This document shows, one piece after another, positions 42,602 through 49,045 of a stretch of 64,000 nt of DNA. Below the pieces are notes generated by a model. That model saw only the letters and a program-made list of their open reading frames with translations. It ran no database searches and was not told the DNA's origin. A program made the position numbers and the translations under genes. Source of the DNA: Fimenecus sp052273625 (GTDB lineage Bacteria > Bacillota > Clostridia > Oscillospirales > Acutalibacteraceae); assembly GCA_052273625.1 (NCBI GenBank), contig DAVZHW010000003.1, forward strand, positions 1 to 64,000, written 5' to 3'. The number at the start of each line of letters is the position of its first letter. The first letter of the stretch is position 1.

Positions 42602-43692
42602 AAAAGGATATAGGCTTATATATTCACATTCCGTTTTGCGACTCAAAATGTCCGTATTGCGATTTCTATTCTTTTCGCTGCAAGGATGACGAAAAAGAGC
42701 AATATGTACACCTTTTATGTGACGAAATAAAGTCAAAATCAGGGCAAATCAGCTGTAAAGCAAATACACTTTACATAGGCGGAGGAACCCCGTCGTGTAT
42801 AGGGTTTGAGCGTTTGTGTAAATTGTTGGAATGTGTAAAATCAAACTTTTCGTTGACTGATGATGCAGAGATAACGGTCGAGTGTAATCCGCACTCCGTA
42901 AATGCCGAATTTTTCAAAAAAATTGCCGATGTCGGCGTCAACAGAGTGTCGCTCGGACTTCAATCGGCAAACGATAATGAGCGAAAACGGCTCGGCAGAA
43001 TATCGGGTAAAAAAGAGGTCGAAAATGCCGTTGCTTTTGCAAGAAAAGCAGGTATCGAAAACATTTCGCTTGACGTTATGCTCGGTATACCCGAAAGCAC
43101 CGTTGACAGCTTGAAAGCGACGCTTGATTTTTGTATAGAACAAAATGTACCGCACATTAGCTGTTATATCCTTAAAATTGAGGAAAATACGCCGTTTTAT
43201 AAAATGCAAGAGTCTCTTTCGCTGCCGGACGATGATACGGTAGCCGATATGTACTTGTTTATGTGCGAATACCTCGAAAAGCACGGCTATAATCAATACG
43301 AAATATCGAACTTCTCTAAAACGGGCTTTGAGAGCCGTCACAATTTGAAATATTGGAATTGTGAGGAATATTTAGGTATCGGCTCTTCGGCTCATTCCTT
43401 TATTGACGGGAAACGCTTTTACTGCGAGAAAAGAACGGACAAATTTATCTGTGCTCCCGACGGCGAGGGCGGAGATTTCTCGGAATATGCAATGCTGAAG
43501 CTGAGGCTGAATCAGGGGATAACCGAAGCGGAAACGGAACGCAGGTTTTCTTATCCGATACCCGAAAAAATGCGTCGTGAGGCTGAATTTTTACAAAAGA
43601 ACGGGCTTGTAATTTCAGATTCGGAGGGTATCAGACTTACCCGAAACGGATTTTTGCTTTCAAATACTGTTATTTCAAGGTTGATATATTAA
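42598..43692 (+). CDS. hemW: HemW-like radical SAM protein
   Basis: 364 aa. GLYIHIPFCDSKCPYCDFYSF gives the CxxxCxxC cluster; TLYIGGGTPS, RVSLGLQS and the HemW C-terminal domain (HNLKYWNCEEYLGIGSSAHSF) follow. HemW resembles oxygen-independent coproporphyrinogen oxidase but inserts heme into apoproteins; it lacks the extra N-terminal cysteine of HemN. ATG overlaps the previous gene by 4 nt. Confidence 0.92.
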   Translation: MKKDIGLYIHIPFCDSKCPYCDFYSFRCKDDEKEQYVHLLCDEIKSKSGQISCKANTLYIGGGTPSCIGFERLCKLLECVKSNFSLTDDAEITVECNPHSVNAEFFKKIADVGVNRVSLGLQSANDNERKRLGRISGKKEVENAVAFARKAGIENISLDVMLGIPESTVDSLKATLDFCIEQNVPHISCYILKIEENTPFYKMQESLSLPDDDTVADMYLFMCEYLEKHGYNQYEISNFSKTGFESRHNLKYWNCEEYLGIGSSAHSFIDGKRFYCEKRTDKFICAPDGEGGDFSEYAMLKLRLNQGITEAETERRFSYPIPEKMRREAEFLQKNGLVISDSEGIRLTRNGFLLSNTVISRLIY

Positions 43693-43743
43693 AAATATTG
43701 TGTTAAAATACTTTTTGCGAATTTTAAGAAAGAAGGTGGACAA

Positions 43744-44658
43744 ATGCCCATTAAAATAGATAATCAGCTTCCGGCAAGGCATAGCCTTGAGCTTGAAAAT
43801 ATTTTCGTTATGCCGGAAAACAGAGCAATGACGCAGGATATTCGTCCGCTTCACATTATAATCCTTAACCTTATGCCGACTAAAATCGAAACCGAAACGC
43901 AGATTTTACGTCTTTTGAGTAACTCTCCGCTTCAGGTTGACGTCGAGCTTTTGCAGGTTAAGTCGCACGTCGCAAAGAATGTATCACAGGAGCATATGCT
44001 CAAATTTTACAAGACCTTTGACGACGTTAAAAACCGCAAGTTTGACGGTATGATTGTAACGGGTGCACCTGTTGAAATGATGCCGTTTGAAGAGGTTGAT
44101 TATTGGGGAGAGCTTTGCGAAATTTTCGATTGGGCAAAGACCAATGTTTATTCCACCTATAATATATGCTGGGGCGCTCAGGCGGCATTGTACTATAAAT
44201 ACGGTGTTCCGAAGCATATACTTGACGAAAAGCTCTTCGGTGTTTTCAAGCACAGACCGCTTGACCTGTATCATCCGTTGCTCCGTGGCTTCTCTGACGT
44301 TTATTATGTACCTCATTCAAGGCATACCGAAACTCGCAGGGAGGATATTGCCGAGGTCAAGGATTTGCAGATTTTGTCCTATTCCGACGAGGCAGGCGTG
44401 CATCTTATTTCCGATATGGCTTGCAGAAACTTCTTCTGCACGGGACATTCCGAGTACGACAGCGATACGCTTGCAAAGGAATATTTCAGGGATTTGAAAA
44501 AAGGTATGGATATTAAAATGCCTTACAATTATTTTCCTGACAATGACCCGAGGAAAACACCGCCGATTACTTGGCGTGGGGTGGGAAGTCTTTTGTTTCA
44601 AAATTGGCTTAACTATTTTGTCTACCAAAGAACTCCTTATGACCTTAATTCCTTATAA
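43744..44658 (+). CDS. metAA: homoserine O-acetyltransferase, MetA family
   Basis: 304 aa. MetA glutamine-amidotransferase-like fold: LNLMPTKIETETQ, catalytic Cys in YNICWGAQAALYYKYG, His in VPHSRHTE and GHSEYD. In the TGAPVE segment the Glu occupies the position that family structural work links to acetyl-CoA rather than succinyl-CoA use, so acetylation is favoured. First committed step of methionine synthesis. AAGGTGG precedes the ATG; no SAM or T-box riboswitch is visible in the 51-bp leader. Confidence 0.92.
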   Translation: MPIKIDNQLPARHSLELENIFVMPENRAMTQDIRPLHIIILNLMPTKIETETQILRLLSNSPLQVDVELLQVKSHVAKNVSQEHMLKFYKTFDDVKNRKFDGMIVTGAPVEMMPFEEVDYWGELCEIFDWAKTNVYSTYNICWGAQAALYYKYGVPKHILDEKLFGVFKHRPLDLYHPLLRGFSDVYYVPHSRHTETRREDIAEVKDLQILSYSDEAGVHLISDMACRNFFCTGHSEYDSDTLAKEYFRDLKKGMDIKMPYNYFPDNDPRKTPPITWRGVGSLLFQNWLNYFVYQRTPYDLNSL

Positions 44659-44668
44659 TCTATTAAAT

Positions 44669-44707
44669 AAAGGCGGCTGCGAAAACATTGTTTTTACAGT
44701 CGCTTTT
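44669..44707 (+). terminator. terminator after metAA
   Basis: GCGGCTG pairs with CAGTCGC (one G-T) around an A/T-rich loop and is followed by TTTT. Confidence 0.6.
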
Positions 44708-44781
44708 CATTATAATATAAGGCGAATATAAACACTTTATAAGATTGTTCGCATAAATAACCGCTTTTGAGAAAATTTTTC

Positions 44782-44810
44782 TTGACTTACGCAACGGTTT
44801 ATGTTATATT
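44782..44810 (+). promoter_or_regulatory. promoter of the rpmG-secE-nusG operon
   Basis: TTGACT (44782-44787), 17-nt spacer, TATATT (44805-44810). The leader soon contains CCTCT-GAA-AGAGG followed by T-rich sequence (about 44818-44839), a possible very short attenuator or pause site. Confidence 0.7.
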
Positions 44811-44903
44811 ACTTGTACCTCTGAAAGAGGGTTCTTTTTTTGTGCCCGCTTTTTTTGAGGTAGGCTAAACAAGCGTGTAACGCTAATAATGGAGGTGCCG
44901 AAA

Positions 44904-45053
44904 ATGAGAGTAAAGGTTACATTGGCTTGCACAGAGTGCAAACAGCGCAACTACAACACAATGAAAAACAAGAAGAACACACCGGACAGGTTGGAGATGA
45001 ACAAGTACTGCAGATTCTGCAAGAAACATACTCTCCACAGAGAAACAAAGTAA
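44904..45053 (+). CDS. rpmG: 50S ribosomal protein L33
   Basis: 49 aa, read directly: MRVKVTLACTECKQRNY and a C-terminal KYCRFCKKHTLHRETK. The CxxC...CxxC pattern is the zinc-binding (C+) form of L33. GGAGGTG precedes the ATG. Its position before secE is the usual Firmicutes arrangement. Confidence 0.96.
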   Translation: MRVKVTLACTECKQRNYNTMKNKKNTPDRLEMNKYCRFCKKHTLHRETK

Positions 45054-45068
45054 GCGGAGGTTAAAACA

Positions 45069-45437
45069 ATGGCTGACGAAATTAAAAAGGATTCTGCCGC
45101 TGCTCCCGCAAAAAAGTCCAAGAAAGAAAACAAGCCCGAAGCTCCTAAGAAAAAGAAGAATGTTTTTGCCTCAATGGGCAAGAATATCAAAAAGTTCTTT
45201 AAGGATTTAAGAGGCGAGTGCAAAAAGGTCGTATGGCCGGATTCAAAAACCGTTCTCAAAAGCACAGGCATAGTTTTGCTCTGCGTATTTGTTTTAGGTT
45301 TGATAATCTGGGGTATCGACACAGGTCTTTCGGAACTTGTTAAGCTTCTCGTAAATGCTTCGAAAAATGCGCCGGCTGACACAGAAACAACAACAGCCGT
45401 AGCAGGTTCAATCATTTCCGGATTCTTTGGTTTATAA
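45069..45437 (+). CDS. secE: preprotein translocase subunit SecE
   Basis: 122 aa with a Lys/Ala-rich N-terminal extension (1-40), the SecE amphipathic helix FFKDLRGECKKVVWPDSKTVLKST and one membrane helix (about 78-95). Longer than the ~60-aa typical form at both ends (tail to 122). Component of the SecYEG channel. 15 nt after rpmG. Confidence 0.93.
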   Translation: MADEIKKDSAAAPAKKSKKENKPEAPKKKKNVFASMGKNIKKFFKDLRGECKKVVWPDSKTVLKSTGIVLLCVFVLGLIIWGIDTGLSELVKLLVNASKNAPADTETTTAVAGSIISGFFGL

Positions 45438-45449
45438 GGGGGATGTCTA

Positions 45450-46007
45450 ATGGCAGAAATCTCCAAGTGGTACGTTGTTCATACTTATTCGGGCTATGAG
45501 AATAAGGTTGCGGCGAATATCGAAACGGTAGTCGAAAACCGTAAGATGCACGACTATATTCTTGATGTTCAAGTGCCGACTGAGCTCGTTACCGAGATTA
45601 AGGACGACGGATCCAAGAAAGAAATTGAAAGAAAAATTTTCCCCGGTTACGTTATCGTAAAGCTTGCGGTCTTTGAAAATGAGGATTCGGGCGAGCTTGA
45701 GATGACAGATGACACATGGTATGTCATTCGCAACACGAGAGGTGTTACGGGCTTTGTAGGCCCCGAGGGTAAGCCTGTTCCGCTTTCGGACAGTGAAATT
45801 GCCGCTCTCGGCGTTGAAAAGCGTGTTGTCGAGGTAAACTACGCAAAGGGCGATATGGTTACCATTATCGACGGTGCTTTTGACGGCATTATCGGCGTAG
45901 TTGACGAAATCAACACAGAAAACAATATGGTCAGAGTTATAATTTCAATGCTCGGCAGAGAAACGCCGGTTGAACTTGAGCTCGATCAGGTTGAAAAACA
46001 ACAGTAA
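45450..46007 (+). CDS. nusG: transcription termination/antitermination factor NusG
   Basis: 185 aa. NGN domain starting WYVVHTYSGYENKVAANIE and including FPGYVIVKL, TWYVIRNTRGVTGFVG; C-terminal KOW domain with GDMVTIIDGAFDGIIGVVDEI. Links RNA polymerase to ribosome or Rho. 12 nt after secE, same operon. Confidence 0.97.
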   Translation: MAEISKWYVVHTYSGYENKVAANIETVVENRKMHDYILDVQVPTELVTEIKDDGSKKEIERKIFPGYVIVKLAVFENEDSGELEMTDDTWYVIRNTRGVTGFVGPEGKPVPLSDSEIAALGVEKRVVEVNYAKGDMVTIIDGAFDGIIGVVDEINTENNMVRVIISMLGRETPVELELDQVEKQQ

Positions 46008-46018
46008 ATATGGTATTA

Positions 46019-46094
46019 AGCGACAAGTCGCTTTTTATAGCGCATATGCGCTGTGGGAGGAATAGGCGAAGCCACTTATTCCGCCACTACCACG
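46019..46094 (+). promoter_or_regulatory. rplK leader with hairpins and an L1-site-like motif
   Basis: AGCGAC-AA-GTCGCT followed by T5 (46019-46036) looks like a small terminator after nusG; AGCGCATATGCGCT (about 46039-46052) is a perfect palindrome. GTGGGAGGA...CCACTACCAC (46053-46093) resembles the GTGGGAGG/CCAC element that recurs before rplA and may be an L1 autoregulatory mRNA site. Inference. Confidence 0.4.
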
Positions 46095-46112
46095 ATTTTT
46101 GGAGGTGCTAAA

Positions 46113-46538
46113 ATGGCTCAGAAAGTAATAGGCTTTATTAAGCTTCAAATCCCTGCCGGCAAGGCAACACCGGCACCGCCCGTTGGACCGGCACTCGGTC
46201 AGCACGGCGTTAACATCATGGCGTTCACAAAGGAATTTAACGAGCGCACAAAGAACGACGCAGGACTTATAATCCCCGTTGTTATCACTGTTTATGCAGA
46301 CCATTCGTTCACATTCATAACAAAGACTCCTCCTGCAGCAGTCCTTCTTAAAAAGGCTTGCGGCATCGAGAGCGGTTCAGGCGTACCGAATAAGACTAAG
46401 GTCGCAACAATCACGAAAGAACAGCTTCAGAAGATCGCAGAGCAGAAAATGCCCGACCTCAACGCAGCAACTGTTGAAACTGCAATGAGCATGATCGCAG
46501 GTACAGCTCGTTCAATGGGCATCACTGTCGAAGACTGA
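46113..46538 (+). CDS. rplK: 50S ribosomal protein L11
   Basis: 141 aa from the ATG at 46113 (GGAGG in front); an in-frame extension to 46053 is leader sequence. QKVIGFIKLQIPAGKATPAPPVGPALGQHGVNIM and the C-terminal rRNA-binding domain (IAGTARSMGITVED) are diagnostic. Confidence 0.97.
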   Translation: MAQKVIGFIKLQIPAGKATPAPPVGPALGQHGVNIMAFTKEFNERTKNDAGLIIPVVITVYADHSFTFITKTPPAAVLLKKACGIESGSGVPNKTKVATITKEQLQKIAEQKMPDLNAATVETAMSMIAGTARSMGITVED

Positions 46539-46545
46539 TGCTCCT

Positions 46546-46574
46546 TCGTGGGAGGAAAAATCCGATTAACCACT
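46546..46574 (+). promoter_or_regulatory. possible L1-binding site before rplA
   Basis: GTGGGAGG (46548-46555) followed by CCGATTAACCAC (to 46573), the second copy of the motif in the rplK leader; this rplK-rplA spacer element is common in Firmicutes and is the expected place for L1 autoregulation. Confidence 0.4.
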
Positions 46575-46594
46575 TAATAGGAGGAAAGTAAATT

Positions 46595-47287
46595 ATGAAA
46601 CACGGAAAAAAATATAACGAGAGCGCAAAATTGATTGAAAAAACAAAGCTCTACGATACAAACGAAGCATTTGAGTTGGCTTGCAAGTCAGCTACTGCTA
46701 AGTTTGACGAAACTGTTGAAGCTCACATTCGCCTCGGCGTTGACTCAAGACACGCTGACCAGCAGGTTAGAGGCGCTGTTGTTCTTCCCAACGGTACAGG
46801 TAAAGATGTCAGAGTAGCTGTTTTCGCTAAGGGCGACGCTGCTGAAGCTGCAAAGGCTGCAGGTGCTAACATTGTTGGTGCTGAGGATCTTCTTGCAGAC
46901 ATTCAGGGCGGTATGCTTGACTTTGACGTATGTATCGCATCACCCGATATGATGGGTCTTGTAGGTCGTCTCGGTAAGGTTCTCGGTCCTCGTGGCTTGA
47001 TGCCTTCACCCAAGGCAGGTACTGTTACACCCGACGTTGCTAAGGCTGTTACCGAAGCAAAAGCAGGTAAGATTGAGTACCGTCTTGATAAGACAAACAT
47101 CATTCATTGCCCGATCGGTAAGGTTTCTTTCGGCGCTGAAAAGCTCGGCGAGAACTTCAATACTCTTATGGAAGCTATCGTTAAGGCTAAGCCCGCTGCA
47201 CTCAAGGGTCAGTACATTAAGTCTTGCGTTGTTGCTACAACAATGGGCCCCGGCGTTAAAATTAACGCAAACAAGTACACTGCTTAA
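46595..47287 (+). CDS. rplA: 50S ribosomal protein L1
   Basis: 230 aa. HGKKYNESAKLIEKTKLYD at the start, VVLPNGTGKDVRVAVFAKG, MMGLVGRLGKVLGPRGLMPSPKAGTVTPDVAKAV and PAALKGQYIKS are all typical L1. Forms the L1 stalk and can repress its own operon. Strong GGAGG before ATG. Confidence 0.97.
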   Translation: MKHGKKYNESAKLIEKTKLYDTNEAFELACKSATAKFDETVEAHIRLGVDSRHADQQVRGAVVLPNGTGKDVRVAVFAKGDAAEAAKAAGANIVGAEDLLADIQGGMLDFDVCIASPDMMGLVGRLGKVLGPRGLMPSPKAGTVTPDVAKAVTEAKAGKIEYRLDKTNIIHCPIGKVSFGAEKLGENFNTLMEAIVKAKPAALKGQYIKSCVVATTMGPGVKINANKYTA

Positions 47288-47296
47288 TCTTTGTGC

Positions 47297-47328
47297 TTGA
47301 CAAACCCGTCAGGGTATGTTAATATAAT
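47297..47328 (+). promoter_or_regulatory. promoter of the rplJ-rplL operon
   Basis: TTGACA (47297-47302), 17-nt spacer, TAATAT (47320-47325), or TATAAT at 47323-47328 with a longer spacer. Confidence 0.65.
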
Positions 47329-47329
47329 A

Positions 47330-47444
47330 TCCGCTTGCCGAAGACAGTAGGTGCATTTATGCGTAAAGTTTATCTGCCTACCGAGGAAATGGAACTTATT
47401 ATTAAAGTTTTGTGCCTCTCTGTCTTTCGCAGAGAGGCTTTTTT
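47330..47444 (+). promoter_or_regulatory. ribosomal L10 leader (autoregulatory) ending in an attenuator
   Basis: The leader has AGTAGGTGCATTTATGCG... and ...CTGCCTACCGAGG, whose AGTAGG/CCTAC pieces pair, the layout of the L10 leader bound by L10-(L12)4. It ends in a strong terminator hairpin GCCTCTCTG/CAGAGAGGC (47414-47438) with T6. Excess L10-L12 complex would promote termination before rplJ. Confidence 0.8.
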
Positions 47445-47488
47445 ATCTCATAAAGCAAGCGTAACATTTTTATAGGAGGTGAATTCGT

Positions 47489-48016
47489 TTGCCAAGTGAG
47501 AAAGTTTTAGAAATCAAGAAGCAGCAGGTTGCAGATCTTAAAACAAGATTTGACAGTGCTTGCGCAGGTGTAATCGTTGATTACAAGGGTATTTCCGTTT
47601 CTGACGACACAGCTCTCCGTAAGGAGCTCCGTGAAGCAGGTGTTAAGTACACTGTAACCAAGAATACACTTATCCATCTTGCTATCGACGGCACTGATCT
47701 CGCAGAGCTCGACGGTGTTCTTGAGGGAACAACAGCCGTTGCTACATCTGAGGACGATTACGTTGCAGCAGCAAGAATTCTTCAGAAATTCGCTGACAAG
47801 AATGAGAATTTCAACATTAAGGGCGGTTTCCTCGACAATGAGGTAATTTCTCTTGAAAAGATTTCAAGCCTTGCAAAACTTCCGTCAAGAGAAGTATTGC
47901 TCGCTACAGTTTGCAGTGCGTTCAACGCACCTATCGCAGCTTTTGCACGTGCTATTCAGGCAGTTGTTGACAAGAGCGGTGAAGCTCCCGCAGAGGAAGC
48001 ACCCGCAGCAGAATAA
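47489..48016 (+). CDS. rplJ: 50S ribosomal protein L10
   Basis: 175 aa starting at TTG behind GGAGGTG. VADLKTRFDSACAGVIVDYKGISVSDDTALRKELREAGVKYTVTKNTL is the L10 core; the C-terminus ends in an Ala/Glu-rich helix binding L12. Base of the ribosomal stalk. Confidence 0.96.
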   Translation: MPSEKVLEIKKQQVADLKTRFDSACAGVIVDYKGISVSDDTALRKELREAGVKYTVTKNTLIHLAIDGTDLAELDGVLEGTTAVATSEDDYVAAARILQKFADKNENFNIKGGFLDNEVISLEKISSLAKLPSREVLLATVCSAFNAPIAAFARAIQAVVDKSGEAPAEEAPAAE

Positions 48017-48068
48017 TTTTTGCTGTATAACTTAAAAATTTATTTCATTATTATTGGAGGAAAATAAA

Positions 48069-48449
48069 ATGGCATCAGAGAAAATTGCAGCTATGATTGA
48101 AGAAATCAAAGCTCTTACAGTTCTTGAGCTTTCAGAGCTCGTACACGCAGTAGAGGATGAATTCGGCGTTTCTGCAGCAGCAGCAGTAGCAGTAGCAGCT
48201 CCCGCAGCCGGCGAAGGCGCAGCAGCAGCTGAGGAAAAGACTGAGTTCGACATCGAGCTTACAGAAGTAGGCGCAGAGAAGATTAAGGTTATCAAGGCTG
48301 TTCGTGAGATCACAGGTCTTGGTCTTGCTGAGGCAAAGGCTATGGTTGACGGCGCTCCGAAGGTAATCAAGGAAGCTGCTTCTAAGGATGACGCTGACGC
48401 TGCAAAGGCTAAGCTTGAAGAAGTTGGCGCTAAAGTTACACTTAAGTAA
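48069..48449 (+). CDS. rplL: 50S ribosomal protein L7/L12
   Basis: 126 aa from the ATG at 48069 (GGAGG in front). N-terminal dimerisation domain, Ala-rich hinge (AAAVAVAAPAAGEGAAAAEE) and C-terminal factor-binding domain (IKVIKAVREITGLGLAEAKAMVDGAPKVIKE). The stalk protein recruiting GTPase factors. A terminator follows, and rpoB does not. Confidence 0.97.
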   Translation: MASEKIAAMIEEIKALTVLELSELVHAVEDEFGVSAAAAVAVAAPAAGEGAAAAEEKTEFDIELTEVGAEKIKVIKAVREITGLGLAEAKAMVDGAPKVIKEAASKDDADAAKAKLEEVGAKVTLK

Positions 48450-48467
48450 TTTTAATTTGTCATTTTC

Positions 48468-48505
48468 AATCCCTGTTCTTTCTTATGGAGGAACAGGGAT
48501 TTTTC
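48468..48505 (+). terminator. intrinsic terminator after rplL
   Basis: AATCCCTGTTC (48468-48478) and GAACAGGGATT (48491-48501) form a perfect 11-bp stem followed by T-rich sequence. Confidence 0.85.
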
Positions 48506-48574
48506 TTTTATTTTGTTTGATATAATTTTGTAAGTATGTTATTATATAGTTTAGTAAAATTCGGAGGCGATACT

Positions 48575-49045
48575 ATGTCAAAGCATTCGGACAGAGCGCT
48601 TGAATTGTTCAAGCAGGGCTATAACTGCTCGCAGGCGGTGTTCTGTGCTTTTTGTGATGAGTTTAATATGGACGAGGAAACCGCATTGCGTGTCTCGGCA
48701 GGGCTCGGAGGCGGCGTCGGCAGAATGAGAGAGGTTTGCGGTACCGTAACGGGCGCTGCCCTTGTTATCGGAATGCTTTATGGTGCGACCGACGGCAAAG
48801 ACACTCAAAAGAAGAAGGAAACCTATGAAAAGGTGCAGGAAATTGCCGAAGAATTTAAGAAAGATAATCCGTCAATAATTTGCCGTGAGCTTTTGGGACT
48901 TACCAAAGAGGCACAGGCAAAGGAGACGGCGGCACCGGAGACGAGAACGGAGCATTATTATAAAAAGCGTCCTTGCTCGGAGCTTGTTGAAAATATGGCT
49001 AAAATACTTGATGAAAAATTTTTTGAGGCTGAAAATCAACTATGA
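48575..49045 (+). CDS. C-GCAxxG-C-C family redox-type protein
   Basis: 156 aa from the ATG at 48575 (GGAGG in front). Invariant cysteines in NCSQAVFCAF, EVCGTVTGAALVIGMLYG, SIICRELLG and KKRPCSELV match the C_GCAxxG_C_C family of small Firmicutes proteins, presumed metal- or redox-active. Function unproven. It overlaps the start of the following glycosidase gene by 4 nt, so they are coupled. Confidence 0.85.
   Translation: MSKHSDRALELFKQGYNCSQAVFCAFCDEFNMDEETALRVSAGLGGGVGRMREVCGTVTGAALVIGMLYGATDGKDTQKKKETYEKVQEIAEEFKKDNPSIICRELLGLTKEAQAKETAAPETRTEHYYKKRPCSELVENMAKILDEKFFEAENQL

Noticed and set aside
43693..43743. SAM or T-box riboswitch before metAA
   Set aside because: The intergenic region is 51 bp with no T-box motif or SAM-type helices.
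44818..44839. Terminator just after the rpmG promoter
   Set aside because: The stem is only 5 bp and begins at the transcription start; noted under the promoter, not called separately.
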